DNA from: Amoebophrya sp. A120
Lineage: Eukaryota; Sar; Dinophyceae; Syndiniales; Amoebophryaceae
Length of the DNA: 64,000 bases
Reading direction: 5' to 3'
Assembly (NCBI GenBank): GCA_905178155.1
Contig: CAJINV010000015.1
Location: 1,943,730 to 2,007,729 of the forward strand
Positions within the stretch are counted from its first letter, which is position 1. Each line of letters begins with the position of its first letter. The translations under genes were made by a program, and so were the position numbers. This document shows, one piece after another, positions 12,201 to 23,600 of this stretch. The notes beneath the pieces are model-generated. The model was given only the letters and a program-made list of their open reading frames with translations. It was not told the origin of the DNA and ran no database searches.

Positions 12201-15200
12201 TTTTTTTTTATATGGCTGCGCAAAAAATAAAAACTCAGATGATTCTCATTCCTATTTTTGACCTTAATGGCGCAGCGGTGGGCACGTCGAAGACAACGCA
12301 AGCAGGCGCAGAGGCCATTTTGCTTTGCTCCTAGTGCAGGTATATTGGGCGTTCCCGTCTGCCTTACCACGTCGCCCGGCCTTGCAAGGATCTGGATTTT
12401 CCTGCCGGATGCTCATTGGCATCAAAATGGCTAGTCGTGATCCATCCCCTTGTCGCTGTCTCGGTGTGTGTGCTGCTGGACAAATGGCACCCAAAAGCTT
12501 TTTAGTATCCTGACTTAGTTTCTATCTTTCCTAAATGCTTTCACGCTCTTTAGGAATGGTGGTCTTCAAAGCATTTTCTCGCACACTCTATACATATCCC
12601 AGCGCTGAGAATGCTTTGTCGTGCCCTACCTGTCAGCTCGCTTTCTTATACTCAGCGCCGACGCTGCATATAGGAATAGTGAGAGATATCCAATGACCCA
12701 TTTGTGATGCAGGTTTTCCATGACCCATGAGGTCTGGAATGCGAGACCCAGCATGACAGATTTTTTGAGGTCTCTCTCATGCCTTTCCTGCATAAGAAAC
12801 TCCCTCTCAACTTGGTCAAAAGCGGGCAGCTTTTGGTACTCACGCAACACAGATTTTTGCGTCATTGAGACTTAGCATGACAAGTTTCAACCTTCCAGAC
12901 CCAGACATTTTTACATTTGATAGGGGTCGTTTCGCCGGAAATGGCTGGGTGGGTTTGCATATGAAATGCAAAAGTATCGCACTCGTAGTGATTGCAGCCA
13001 TGCATTACAAATCTACTAATCAAGGGAAATCCGCATTACAAATTACATTTGTAATGCTCAGCCAATTTGTAATGCAATTTATACAACTACTGCTAGTACG
13101 ATACTTTTGCAGTTCATATTGCAAATCTCGCTGGTATTCGTGAAGAACGTGCTGCATGCGGTCGTCGAGGAAGGAAGAAACCGTCAAAGAACCGGAATTT
13201 GTTGTATTGCTGTTCGACCAAGAAGTCCCCCCGTTAGCTGCAACCTTCGCATGGTAAAGACTTCGCCGCAAAAACACAGCGTTCGGGAAAGACTCATCGT
13301 CCGTGCTGTCAAATTATGCAATACAAATTTCCCGTACATGTACAACATGCATCACAAATTTCACCAATTTGGAGCTCAAAACTTGTCATGCTAAACTAGG
13401 ATCGAGGCCAAGTTTTGTCATGCAGAGACCGCATCTGTACGTGTACGGGAAATTTACTGTGGATACAAATTGATGAAGGTCCGAGATGGTGACTCTACTC
13501 GGTTTTGTTTTTCTTGCATCAGAGGTGGTTCTGCTTGTTGTGGCAGATGAAGTCGATGACCCTGTTTTCAGCTTCGCAAAACTGAAGAACTCGGTAAACC
13601 TGACGCCGCACTCAGCCGCGGCTAAGTGGAAGAGTTCCTCTAACTCGTTCAGCGCTTCTAGCTGCTGTGGAGAAGTTGATAGAGTTGAGCCACCTTGTCC
13701 GCCTCTTCCGATCGCTGACCTGCTCGAATTCTTATGCATTGCAAAAGTATCGTACTCGTACAAGTGCGTTTGTAATGGTGCGGAAGCGGATTTACCTTAA
13801 GACAAAAATTTGTAAATGCATGATTGCAATACGATTAGGAGTACGATACTTTTGCACAGGATAATTCTGCAGCGCAAACTCCGCACCGAAAAAGGAATCC
13901 ACGATGGCTTCGGTGCTAGGAATCGGGATTGCTGGGTAGATGTTCTGCAAACTGGGGAGCAATGTCGTGTGGTGCCAGGATTCCAGCTGTGGCTTCTCGA
14001 AGCTGTAGCTTTGGTCGGAGCTTGTACTATGGTCACCAGAGCTGCTGGAGGAAGCTGTTGACCCGGGAAAGAAACATCGGTTGAAGAAGTTCACGAAAAC
14101 CTCCTGCGGGGAGAAAATCTTGTAGTTGTTCGCTCCTCGTCCAGTTCCAGATCTACTGTCTTCTTGGAAGCTGTATAATTTCCGTGGTACACCATCCTGC
14201 GCATCGTCATCCACAGTAAGTTTCCCGTACGCGTACAAATTCGGTCTCTCCATGACAAAACTGGGCATCGATCCTAGTTTAGCACGACAAGTGTCATGCT
14301 CCAAATTGGTGAGATTTGTGACGCATCTTGTACGTGTGCGGGAAATTTGTATTGCATAATCGTCATCCGTAGTACATTTCGAAGCCAATTCTTCAGCAAA
14401 CAGGTGCTTCAAAGTTCTCGCCAATACCATCTTCGAAACGAGTTTTTTCAGCGCTGGAATCACAGCTGGATCGTTTGTACGACCCGTTGCGGTAGAAGCA
14501 GATGATGAGGTAGAAGACCACTTGTTGTTCATCATCTTCCCAGGACCACAACCAAGAACGCCCCGCACGAGATCCGCACTGAAGCTCAAGCCGAAGGAAT
14601 GCGCTAGCTCCAGGAGCGTCGCTGGCGTAAGCTGGTGGAACACGACGGCTGGATTGTCTTGCAGATATTGGAGGAAAAGCCGCACCCGGGCGTCCGGGTT
14701 CTCGTTTTGGTAGGCAGCGAGGTTGTCATCTTCAGGGAAGGCGGGGAAGGGTGGTTGCTGATAATAGCTGGTCCCTGCTTCATGCCCGTCGTGGAAATCG
14801 ATGTTCTCTTCTTGCACCGACAAGCTAGTACTGGCGCCACCTCCGGCGACGTCAACCAAGGGCAATCGTGGCCTGCGGAGAAGTTGCAAGTCTGACAAGT
14901 AGGTTCTTTCACCGTGTTCCGTGCCTCCGCTGCTCACCGTGCTGGACAAATTGTTCGCCAGAAACTTTTCCAGCAGGTTCCTATTTGCCGACCCCATGGC
15001 AGTGTACGCCTCTGGCCGGAACCGCATCACGGAAAACGATTTGTCTTGCTGGGAGGCATCAAAGAGTGTATTTTCGGCGTCAAGTTTTTCTAGTTCTTCC
15101 AGATTCCGAGCGGACAAAAGATCATTGTATGCCGATGTTTATGAATTGCAAAAGTATCGCACTCGTATGAAATGCATGACAAATTCCCTCAACATTAGAA

Positions 15201-17789
15201 AGAAAATTTGTAATGCGGATTAATTGTAATGCATGACTGAAATTACTACGAGTGCGATACTTTTGCACAGGATAATGTTCCGGGTTCTAACACCTCCCCG
15301 AACGCGTCCCGCGGCAGATCTCTCGCGCCCGAAGGCTGATTCACCGGGAAGGTTAACTTGGTTTGCCGAAAAACCGCCGACTTTCCCACGCGGATGAACC
15401 GGCTCTGCTGGTCTGCGTTGATGTTGTGTGCTGCAGATGTTGAGACGGAGTTGTAGTACGGTCGTTGAGCTTGTTGTTTTCTCGTCCCGCGCCGGTCGGA
15501 GGTGATCATGGGTTCTCTAGTACCTGCAGTTCCTGCTTCGCCTTCTCCGCTGAAGGCGCCGGCAAAATCGGATTTGTTTTCGAGATTTCCGTGTACTTTG
15601 AAGGAAAGAGAAGTACTATCTCCGGTGGCGTTCTTCGTTTTGAGCCAGTACTCGCCGGGGTTGTTCGAGTAGTCTTTATTTCTCAACAACGAAGGTGCAG
15701 CTTCCGGTACTTCTACAACTTGCGTCGAAGTGCTTTCCATCTTCACTGGCAGCAATTCCGCCGCTCTTCTCCACAACAATCTCCCTCGGATCCGAAACAA
15801 ACAGCAGCTATTGTTGCTGTTTTCCCCAAAGGTCACCGGAAAGCATATCTTTTCCTCTTTGGATCGCCCGGTAGTTCGCGGATTATTTTTCCCAGTTTGA
15901 TCGAATTGCTCCGAACTCAACAGCCCAAGCTTATTGCCCGCTAATTCCTGCAACAGCTCTGCGTCCGCTGGGTTTTTCTCCCGCCAATTCAGCAGATGAA
16001 GGGTGAGGGCCTGCGGGGTAAGACGCGGCGCTGCTTCGCTGCGGTAGTCACCGCCGAGGAAGATTTCGGGTAGTTGCATCTGGTTCGCCTCCACAGACCC
16101 GGAAAGCGGCTCGGCGATGATGCGCAGGCCCTTGTAGTCGATCTGGCAAACGAGGGGGACACAGGAATTCAAAGGAAGAAATTTCATACGGTGTCGGAAA
16201 AGGAATTGATGCATCAGAATTGTTCACTTATTTCAGTGTTGATGTATAAAGCGGTACTGCAAGCCGCTGTCTACAACTTCAATGCACAGTCATGGTAATC
16301 AGCACATGAATCTCTACTCCTTTATTTGCCATTGTAGGCGACATTTAGATCGTACGCATGGATTTCACTTCCGTATTGTAGTCCCCCAGAATGTCTGAAA
16401 CGTCGCCCGTTTCGAGCTCCGACTCCGCGTCTAATTTCTGTTCCAACGCCAGGTCGAGCAAACCCTCCGCGATCTTTCCCAAACCGTCGACGTCATATTT
16501 GTACGTCTTCCTCGCGTCCCAAACAGAAGTCGTAGTGAGTATCCCGCTTGCTACATCGGCGGTTCTTGCGGCTTCCTCCACATAATTCGCACGGCTAGCA
16601 GCGCCTCCTACCGGAGTCCCGCCGCCAACCACGGTGACTACGATGCTGTCACAGAGGAAAACCCGGTCGTTGGAAAAGCGCGGTTGGCAAAAAGGCCAGT
16701 ATGGATGTGTCAGGATCGAAATCGATAAAATCGAAAAATTTGTGATGCATAAAATGTAGGGCACTGGAGGCCTGTATTGGGGAGGAGGCAAATGAGGCCG
16801 ATTGTAAGCGTGTTTAGGGGTATGCAATGTGCTGCCACCAGAGTAGCACGACAGGAGCAGTCTTCTTTGCCCAAACAGCATGACAGACTGGATCTGGGTG
16901 CTCCCGAAATTTGTCATGCGCCACTTACAAACTGAGGCTCCAACTGGTATCGATTTTATGCATGACAAAGTTTTCGCTTTTGTCAATTTCGATTCTGACA
17001 CTTTCATAGCCAGTAGTTCTTGTCTACTTTCGTAACTTCCCGGATCGGAATTTTGGGATTGAGAGATGGCTTTTGGTTTTTGCGATTTGCAGCTCCTGCA
17101 TTCTTTATCATACCGAACGGCGAGGACTGGAGGTTTCGGTCGACCACCGCCCTTGATGTTCCACCTGCAGCGATCTTCCCCCTGTAGTACACAGGATTGT
17201 TGACGATCTCGAGGACGGTGCCCCCGAGCGGGTCGTGAGATGGTCCTCGTGCAGCAGCTGCGTTGTTGTACCGCGACTTCACGCTGTTCGTAGAGCTCGA
17301 GCCTGAGCCAGTCCCCGCACCATAAACAAAGTGATCCACGACCAGCACGGCCGCCGCCTGCGCCGCGAGTTTGAACTGCGCGAGAACGTCCAGACAAGAT
17401 TCGTCGAACACCGCGTAGTCGGACTCGACATTCCGTTTTTGATTTTGCAACAACTTCTCCGCTGCGTGGTTCACCATTCGCTTGAAGCAACTGTCTAGCA
17501 AGCTCCTCCATCGAATGTCCGGGTGCTGGGAGCTGTCGGCAGCTAGGGTGTTCACGTCGTAGAGTTGTCGCTCGTAGCCACTGACGCCGCTTGAGTGGAA
17601 GATTTGTTCGCAGGTCTTGCTTTCTGGGAAGACCGCAGTGTTGTAGTCTTTCGGGCCGAGTTTGGGTAATTCCAGATCGACGTTTTGTCTGTCTAGTTTG
17701 AGGCGTTTTCGGAAGCGGTAGTCGCGATATTGCTGTTGGATCAAGCGCGCGGCGCTTGATTCGAGGAGAGGGAGGTCGCGCATGGACAT
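6257..17789 (-). CDS. CLU: CLU (clustered mitochondria protein) homologue, about 16 exons
   Basis: Exons, right to left: 17789-17009, 16694-16351, 16142-15275, 15134-14359, 14202-13863, 13726-13466, 13309-13119, 12954-12923, 12139-12016, 11853-10223, 9896-9831, 9512-9282, 9070-9009, then 7260-6485 and 6330-6257. All junctions I checked stay in frame. Matches to the CLU family run in order: an IQ-like ARLIQQQYRDYRFRK near the start; YAVFDESCLDVLAQFKLAA; DYKGLRIIAEPL (family: VDYRGYRV); TPATLLELAHSFGL with LARTLKHLFAEEL; FSPQEVFVNFF; AAECGVRFTEFFSF (family: LKTGIQVLLKEYSF); then TPR helices (FGQTHPTTLKSATLYCGL). CLU proteins bind mRNAs for mitochondrial proteins and affect mitochondrial distribution. 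ATG 17789 is the first in the frame, but the frame stays open further upstream, so the N-terminus is uncertain. The exon around 8.66-9.07 kb is duplicated at 7182-7260. Confidence 0.82.
6336..6484. mobile_element. introner family IE1 (CLU, last intron)
   Basis: Ends CATCCTGCGCAAAAGTATCG and CGATACTTTTGCAGTTCATA; flanks GACAG / GACAT (4 of 5 match). Removal gives AELC-QLFVEFGL and a stop at 6257. Confidence 0.8.
7182..7260 (-). repeat. duplicated CLU exon segment, uninterrupted copy
   Basis: This 79-bp segment repeats the exon sequence at 9014-9066 joined to 8659-8686, with one substitution (agtttttgac against agttcttgac), but it lacks the introner that splits the other copy at 8687-9008. It shows what the spliced product should look like (NWLSTREAVGGGQ). 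Confidence 0.85.
7261..8658. other. 1.4-kb GC-rich insertion between two copies of a CLU exon
   Basis: Sits between the 79-bp exon repeats. GC-richer than its surroundings, with overlapping ORFs in several frames that do not look like proteins. It contains the 126-bp fold-back at 8128-8253. It probably acts as an intron, since the downstream CLU frame resumes at 7260. Confidence 0.6.
8128..8253. repeat. 126-bp fold-back (MITE-like) repeat
   Basis: Two arms of about 60 bp, from ccaagaatcttgg to ccaagactcttgg, meeting at ggccaaaaagc/gctttttggcc. Only a few mismatches. It would form a long hairpin. Confidence 0.8.
8687..9008. mobile_element. introner family IE2, copy a
   Basis: Ends TATCAAAAG / CTTTTGATA, each followed inwards by a C- or G-run (aatcccccctcccca). 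Exact TSD TCGTA at 8682-8686 and 9009-9013. Shares most of its sequence with 9902-10222. Removal gives the exon sequence found uninterrupted at 7182-7260. Confidence 0.9.
9076..9281. mobile_element. introner family IE4
   Basis: Ends TATCAAACAAAAAAAGTTCG / TTTCTTTCCATA with matching inverted arms around the agtgactgtgaca segment. Exact TSD TTGGA (9071-9075, 9282-9286). Removal gives ITLS-KPEMVVFV in frame. Confidence 0.88.
9518..9830. mobile_element. introner family IE3, copy a
   Basis: Ends TATGGAAGCGTCAGGTTTGA and its inverted partner (..cctgacgcttccata). Exact TSD AACCC (9513-9517, 9831-9835). Removal gives ERILEG-LKYHLTAIL in the CLU frame. Confidence 0.9.
9902..10222. mobile_element. introner family IE2, copy b
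   Basis: Ends TATTGCAAGGAAAAATC / GATTTTTCCTTTTGATA. Exact TSD AAGTG (9897-9901, 10223-10227). The interior aligns with copy a (gcgatttgt, ggcctat/a, ccatgcta, ctacctagg). Removal gives ASLH-FSEDFLAL. Confidence 0.9.
11859..12015. mobile_element. introner family IE1
   Basis: Ends TATCCTGTGCAAAAGTATCG / GCTTTTGCAATTCATA. Exact TSD CGGGT (11854-11858, 12016-12020). Removal gives TGFYP-KCKLSFDAV. Confidence 0.9.
12145..12922. mobile_element. introner family IE7, 778 bp
   Basis: The longest simple introner here. About 30-bp inverted ends starting TATCAAATGTAAAAATGTCT and ending in the complement. Exact TSD GGGGT (12140-12144, 12923-12927). Removal gives GETT-PRAKRILWPE. The interior has no convincing ORF. 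Confidence 0.9.
12960..13118. mobile_element. introner family IE1
   Basis: Ends TATGAAATGCAAAAGTATCG / CGATACTTTTGCAGTTCATA. Exact TSD TTGCA (12955-12959, 13119-13123). Removal gives YQRDLQ-THPAISG. Confidence 0.9.
13315..13465. mobile_element. introner family IE5, copy b
   Basis: Ends TATGCAATACAAATTTCCCG / CGGGAAATTTACTGTGGATA. Exact TSD CAAAT (13310-13314, 13466-13470). Opposite orientation to the related copy at 14209-14358. Removal gives LHQF-DSTDDESF. Confidence 0.9.
13733..13863. mobile_element. introner family IE1
   Basis: Ends TATGCATTGCAAAAGTATCG / CGATACTTTTGCACAGGATA. TSD ATTCT (13728-13732, 13864-13868), extending to six bases AATTCT. The same target, ATTCT, is used by the unrelated copy at 43584-43733. 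Confidence 0.9.
14209..14358. mobile_element. introner family IE5, copy a, open in frame
   Basis: Ends ATCCACAGTAAGTTTCCCG / CGGGAAATTTGTATTGCATA. TSD ATCGTC (14203-14208, 14359-14364). The element is 150 bp and has no stop in the CLU frame, so retention would add 52 residues instead of truncating the protein. Removal gives KCTTDDD-AQDGVPR. Confidence 0.88.
15140..15274. mobile_element. introner family IE1
   Basis: Ends TATGAATTGCAAAAGTATCG / CGATACTTTTGCACAGGATA. Exact TSD ATGTT (15135-15139, 15275-15279). Removal gives LEPGT-SAYNDLLSARN. Confidence 0.9.
16143..16350 (-). other. non-introner intron of CLU, 208 nt
   Basis: Needed to join SMRTI to DYKGLRII. The exons can be joined at a shared ATC; in one register the intron runs ATCTAAATG...TTTGCCAG, so it ends in CAG but does not start with GT. 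No inverted ends or TSD longer than 3-4 bases were seen, which sets it apart from the introners. Confidence 0.6.
16700..17008. mobile_element. introner family IE3, copy b
   Basis: Ends TATGGATGTGTCAGGATCGA and its partner (..ttctgacactttcata). Exact TSD GCCAG (16695-16699, 17009-17013). Related to 9518-9830 by its ends. Removal gives KNYW-PFCQPRFSND. Confidence 0.9.
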
Positions 17790-17912
17790 TTTAGTTTCGA
17801 GTTGGAAAGGTGGAGCTAGTGGCGCTTCGTTCTTGATGGTGGAGTTTAAATATACCCTCTCGTGGTCATCGTGTCTGCGTGCCCCTCTCCTCTCTTTGCG
17901 ATCGCTGATCAC

Positions 17913-20652
17913 TCTTTCTCTTGTTGTAGTGATGAGAGGACGCCACGCTCAGGAGGCTCACTAAGTTCGTCTGCCCCAAGGACAGGCTCACTTTACATCG
18001 GGTTGGTTCGGCGGTTGTAGACAGAGACACTCACACATGCACGAAAGCATGGATCCGCTTCTGGCCGCAGGAAATTGAAATGGCAAATGCCCACTCAGTC
18101 ATGTCATCTCGGGGGGGGGAACACGCTGCTACGGAGACGACATCTATCGCCTCGTGTTCGAGCGATGTCGCAAGATTAAATAAGAACCTTCGGAGGTGGA
18201 CGCGCCAACGTGGCAGGTAGGTTGCTCAGTTGCATTCAGAACACCCACGCCGATGCGGGTGGCCAGCCAGCATGCCTCCATCTTGAGCGAAACGCCATGC
18301 CCTTTCGCCACCGCCCGAAAACTAGCGGGGCTGAGTTTCCTTCGGTGAAATACTGAGGCGCGACGGAGCAACATGAACAAACAAGGGCCGCGGGCATGTA
18401 AATACGACGCGCCAACCCACCACGCACGCCAGCGCCAGGCGGGTGTGAAAGAATGAAAGAAAAATAGACCGCGGAGCAGGGGACACACACAACACCCGCG
18501 CCGACCAAGCAGACCCGCGGCGCGCGCCCGACCCCCCCCCCGCGCGCCCCCACACACCACGCACGACGGCAACCTGCCGGCACTTGCCGGAACGAACACC
18601 AAACCGAGGGGCGGGACCCAAAGAAGGGCGGGGGCCGGCGGGCGCTTGCCCAAGCGCCGCCGCCAAGGGAAGGCAGGGCCCCACAACCCCGGCAAGCACG
18701 ACCCCGGAGCCAACTCCCCGCGCGCCGGCTGGCTGCGGTTGCTTCTCCGAGGCGGGGCGAGGAGGATGCGGAGGGAACTCGAAGAGGAAGGCGCGCGCGG
18801 GGGTTGGGGCGGCAGGTTTTGTCTCTGGGATAAAAGTCCGCCCCCATAACTGCGACGCGAAATCGCGACACCAGTCCGGGAATTCACGCGCAAGCTCCTG
18901 CTGGAGCGCGCTCCTCACCTCGTCCGACAACCTCGGTCGTGTCTGCGCCGCATCGCATTCGGCCCCCGTCGCCTCCGCGTGGCGCAGTATCTCGCGAGGC
19001 ACCTGGCCAATACAGGCCGCCGCGTGTTGTTTGTCGAGCTTGCCACCAAGGGCCGCGCTGGTTGGGTCAAGGAGCGCGCGTAGGGTGGTCGTGGGGGCCT
19101 CTTTCTTTGGGGGCGATGTCGATTGTAGTCTGTAACTCGCCCCGAAACGAATGAACCCCCCCGGGCAAGGAAGCGTGAAGCGACGTCGGCGCTTTGCTGT
19201 CATTTACTAACTACGCGCGCCGCCCGCGGGGCGCAGGCAGGGCGCCCCCCCCGAGGGGCCCCGAGGCGGGGCTTGGGGGGGATGGCGGGGCGCGCTGCCT
19301 TCTTTTCCTGTTCCTGCAGGGTGCTCCGGCATGCGCGCGGTCCAATCGATTGGCCCGGCCCCGCGGCCTTTCCCCCCCTTTCGGTTTCTTGGTGGCCCTG
19401 GCCGGCCACGCGAGGCAGGCGCTGGCATTCCGCAAGGGCGAGGCCCACAGAGAGAACGAAGCGGCGCCTGTGCGGCCGGCGCTGCCCGATGCGTGCGACG
19501 CTGTCTTGTGTGTCGCTTCAGCCGGCAGCGGGCGGGCGCTCTAAAAAAAAGGCCTTCTCCTATGGCCTAAAGTAGCCAGTCCGCGCGGTCCTCTCATCCA
19601 TAGCCCGCTGCCGCTTTGTCCGGGGCACCTCAAAAGCGGGGGCGGCGGGCCGCGGGGGCGAAATGATTGCAACAAACGGGGCGACAGAAAGGGGGGGGCT
19701 GCAAAGCCGCGGCGCCAGCTTCGGCGCGCTTTTATTTAGTGCGTGGCGCGGCGCACGGGCCGCGGCCGGCACCCACTTGCTTGCCGGCAGGCCATACTTG
19801 TCGCGCCATCACTGCGGCAATTCTTTTTCGCTCCTGCTTCCTGAAACCAGCGCGCCCAATTACTTGCGTCCGCATGGCGAGAAAGCGCGCCCGATTTCAG
19901 GGTCTGGACCGCACCGCCGCGGCGTCCTGGAACCGCGAGGGAGGGCGTTGGCGCTTTGGCCCAAGCCCGGAGCTTCGCGCCAAGCGCCGCAATATGCTGC
20001 CGAACGAATTGACTAAACAGGCCAAGGAGTTGGCTGCTGTCCATCGCAGGAAGCGCAGCGGCGCCCGGCGCGGCCCCCTGCAAGTTCCGGGCAGAAACCT
20101 GCGCGCCACGGCTGTAAGCTTCAAGGCCGTGCGTCGATATCATTCGCCATGTAATTGTGGACACTGGGTCCAGATCCAGAACGCTCCTCAATACAATTTA
20201 GCAAAACTACCGTCTAGCACGGCGGCCGAACACAAAAATCTCGCGAGTGTCGCATTCACGATCAGCAGGCTTGAAGAGCCGTTTCACTTCGTTCATTGAT
20301 CATGTGTTTGTCTAGCAACAGAAACCAGCGAGGGGCGTAATCTTCGCCGACATCCAAAACCATTGTACAGGGGTAACTGATTCAAATTTTCTGCTGATCA
20401 TGCCATCAAAATGACAGAAACGCAAGACCACGATGAAGCTGCGCGTTGATTGTACCATCAACGGCTCGACAGCATGTTGACTTTCGAAACTCTGACTCTG
20501 GATAAATCAATACAGAAACAAAAACTTCTGAGTTTGAGTCGTGTTCGTTTTATTCGAAATTGGTAAGATTTGAGATTATCAAAAGGTAAGATAAGAGAGC
20601 CTGGTTGAGCTTCTATCCTCGTCTTTGACACTACAACCTTCTTTCCACCTCC
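17913..20652. other. GC-rich intergenic region
   Basis: Between the 5' end of CLU and the 3' end of the next gene. From about 18.4 to 20.2 kb the GC content is clearly higher than in the flanks and all six frames are often open, so ORF length means little here. Apart from the weak candidate at 18322-19203 I see no gene, no inverted ends and no RNA. Confidence 0.5.
18322..19203 (-). CDS. possible protein in GC-rich region, unrecognised
   Basis: An ATG at 19203 opens 293 codons. The first 140 residues look protein-like (RPRLSDEVRSALQQELAREF, DWCRDFASQLWGRTF), with mixed hydrophobic and charged helices, while the rest becomes Pro/Ala/Gly-rich as expected from a GC-rich non-coding frame. No family recognised. 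Overlapping frames of similar length exist, so this is a weak call; it could be a remnant of a mobile element. Confidence 0.25.
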   Translation of the reverse strand: MTAKRRRRFTLPCPGGFIRFGASYRLQSTSPPKKEAPTTTLRALLDPTSAALGGKLDKQHAAACIGQVPREILRHAEATGAECDAAQTRPRLSDEVRSALQQELAREFPDWCRDFASQLWGRTFIPETKPAAPTPARAFLFEFPPHPPRPASEKQPQPAGARGVGSGVVLAGVVGPCLPLAAALGQAPAGPRPSLGPAPRFGVRSGKCRQVAVVRGVWGRAGGGSGARRGSAWSARVLCVSPAPRSIFLSFFHTRLALACVVGWRVVFTCPRPLFVHVAPSRLSISPKETQPR

Positions 20653-23600
20653 TCACGTCAACAACTCCAACTGCCTCGCGGGCGACGGCGACCCCCTATT
20701 ACCACCACCACCACCTGCACCCCTCATTCTATCCCGGTTCGTACCCCCGTTAAAGTTGCTCGGGTCGTATATCGGGTGATTCGCGGAGAAATTTCCCCGC
20801 ATCATCGGCCTGGAATTCCCGTTCACCGAGTTGTTATCGGACATGCGGATCATCTGCTCTGTTGATAAAGCCGTACTTGAACTATACGTCGAGTTCGAAA
20901 TCGGCGCCAGTTTCTTCCCGGGGGACACTTTGCTTACCCGCATGATGCAGCGGTGTAATCTTTTATCCAGTTGCGCGGACAGTTTGTCCAGTTTCTGCTC
21001 CGCGGACTCGTATATTTTCGGCAATTCCTGGTAGTAATTCTTCCGCAAGTCCCCCCAGTGCGAAATCTTCTCCTTCGCCGGGGAAACCGAGATCGCGTCC
21101 CGCTCGGCCGCTGCTGTTGTTCCATCTCCTCTATCCCGGAACAACACCCCTCGAATCGCCTTCGAGTCCGAATGCGGCGCGTCCGCGTCTAGGAACCGGA
21201 ACCTCCCCGCAACTTTCCCGGCGGCGGGCTTGTTGTTCTTGTCACCGTCTTTTTTCGGCGTTTCGAACTCCACCTTCCGATCTTTGTTCAGAGGCGAGTC
21301 CGGTCTTTTTCCATGGTGCCGTTCCGTCGCGGTGTTGGGCTGAAGCAGTTGTGTCCTGTACTCCTTCGCCTCTAGCAGTTCGTTCGCGATTTGGGTGTAC
21401 GCGGCTCTCCTGTTCTCCATTTCCTTTTCTCTCGCTTGCTCCCGTCGCTTCGCGGTCTCCTCGAAGTCCAAGGCTTCGTACATCCGGTTCCGGACCGCGA
21501 GCGCGTTGGCCTCCTTTCTGGCTAAGTAAGCTTGGAACTGCTCGGGGTCGACGCCGTCCGGGATACCGGTGTGCTTCGTCGCCGCTTTCTGCCGCTTCTC
21601 CAGACGGCTGGTTTTTGATTTTGGATAAAAAATTTTCTTAGCATGCATAACTCGTCTCAGTGTGAGCAGAGTGATTTCTCATGCGAAGAAGCGCTTAGAC
21701 TGGATTTAGAAAAACATCAGTAATCAAAATTATACTTCTTCGCCTGCATATACGCCAGCACCCGTTTTTCCGCCAGTTTGTCCTCATAACTCTTCCCCAG
21801 CGGCTGCCACGCCTGCCTCAACTGCGACCCGTCCGGCGCGATCGGCTCGTACAAATGGTGGAAAAAGTCCGTGACCGCTTGCACCGTGTGCTTCCGGAGG
21901 ATCATCAGCGCCTTGCAATTCTTGCTCTCGTAGACCTCCGGGGACAAAACCGTGATTTTCGATTTTACGTTTTTGTGCTTCGCGGCTAGTTCCTTATGAC
22001 TGGTTCTTTCCGCGTCTGGCTGGTTTAAAGACTCGAGGGTCGATTCCAAATCGAACTGTCTTCCTAACTCGGTCAGGGAATGGGTTTCCGGTTGTAGGTA
22101 TTCGCTGTCTACTATTGGGTGTTGGGATTGGTCTTGAGTTCGGCCAATGGTGGAGTCGTCGGTAGCGAAGTCGATGACCTGAAACGTTTGGTTTGGAGAT
22201 AGTTTCTTGTGCAAGGTGAGAAAGAGATGATGTTCAGAATTCCAATGAGCACAACCATGATCATGCAAGCTTGTATGCTCGTCTGCAAGAGGACATTATT
22301 TACACCCTAATGTATTAGGCAACATTTTTACCTTCCTCGGCCGTCCGTCCGCTCCCTCAATCGTCGCTACAGACTCCTTATCACTACCAGATTTGATGTC
22401 TTTGCTCTTCGTCCGCTTTCCACCCGCTCTACTACTCGAATCGCTCTTGTGACTCCCTCTTGGCGAATTTCCCCGGGAGCTGCTACGACTACCGGAGGAG
22501 CTACTTGGAATTGCCCCTCCACCAGGAATTCTTGTCACCAACCTCCCATTGACAAACGCAATTTCTGGATTGTCCGGATCGGGCTTTCTGAAAGTGGAGG
22601 GTGGTGGTTGCGGCGGAGATTGTGCGCCTTGGTCGGAAGCTTGTTGGGGGGAAGTCGGGGCGAATCGTAAAGTTTTCTCCCGCCAGGAAGCCTCGTCGGG
22701 GGTTTCGTCCGTGGTTTGTTTTTCGATGTTGAGGCCGTGTTCTGGTTGAAGAACTTCTACTTCGAACTCCGCGGCGTCAAAACCGGAAACGATGGCAGCC
22801 TGGTGGTGGTTTCATTTTTAGTTTACAAGTTTAGAAGTTTGCTGCATCAAGGACAAAGATGAGAAAGATAAAACAAGAATGTTGGTGTGGTAAGCAAATT
22901 GACATCAAGTTCATCATTTGAGATCGAGATCGACAAGGAGAAGGCTCAAGCATCGGTTGTCGCAAAACAAGCAATACAAATGCGGCCCGATCTGCGGTTG
23001 TCCGCAACTGCGCTGACTCGGAATGAGAGTCGGAGCTGGATCCGGAACTATTCACACCCTCAGTGGACGGCTCTCCCTGTTCCGTGGTTGGTTCTGGGTC
23101 GCTAGTGTTGGTTGGTTGCGCTTGCGGCCCATCTGGTGCTGCAGCTTCATCGTCGATAACAGCAGCTGGTGGTGCAACTACAGCGGTCACAGGCGGCTCT
23201 TCCTGCTCGACTTCTACTGTAACCGTTTGGTCTTCCTGAACCGGCTCCACTGCGGCTGGGGCATCTGCATCTTCCACGACAGGAACTTCTGCTGGTGGCT
23301 CCTCGCTTGCACCTTCCTTCTCCGCGGTAGCTGTCAATTGCTCGTGGTCTTCCACTTGGGTTTCTGCAGCTGGTTCGACCAGTTCTGCACTATCCTCTAC
23401 TACTTGTGGACCTGTTTCTACCTCTTCATGCTCTTGCACTGGCACGAACTCGTCCCCTGCGTTTGGGTTGTCGTCCTGGCCGATTAGTGGCAAATCGTCC
23501 CCACCAGCGGCAGGACGAGTTTCTTCTACTTCATTTTCCTGCTCATCTGCAGCAGCAGCTACTTCTGCGGTCGGCTCCTCATCAGCGGCAACTACAGGTG

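Noticed and set aside
19200-20299. Several overlapping ORFs on both strands
   Set aside because: The region is GC-rich, so stops are rare in every frame; none has consistent protein features.
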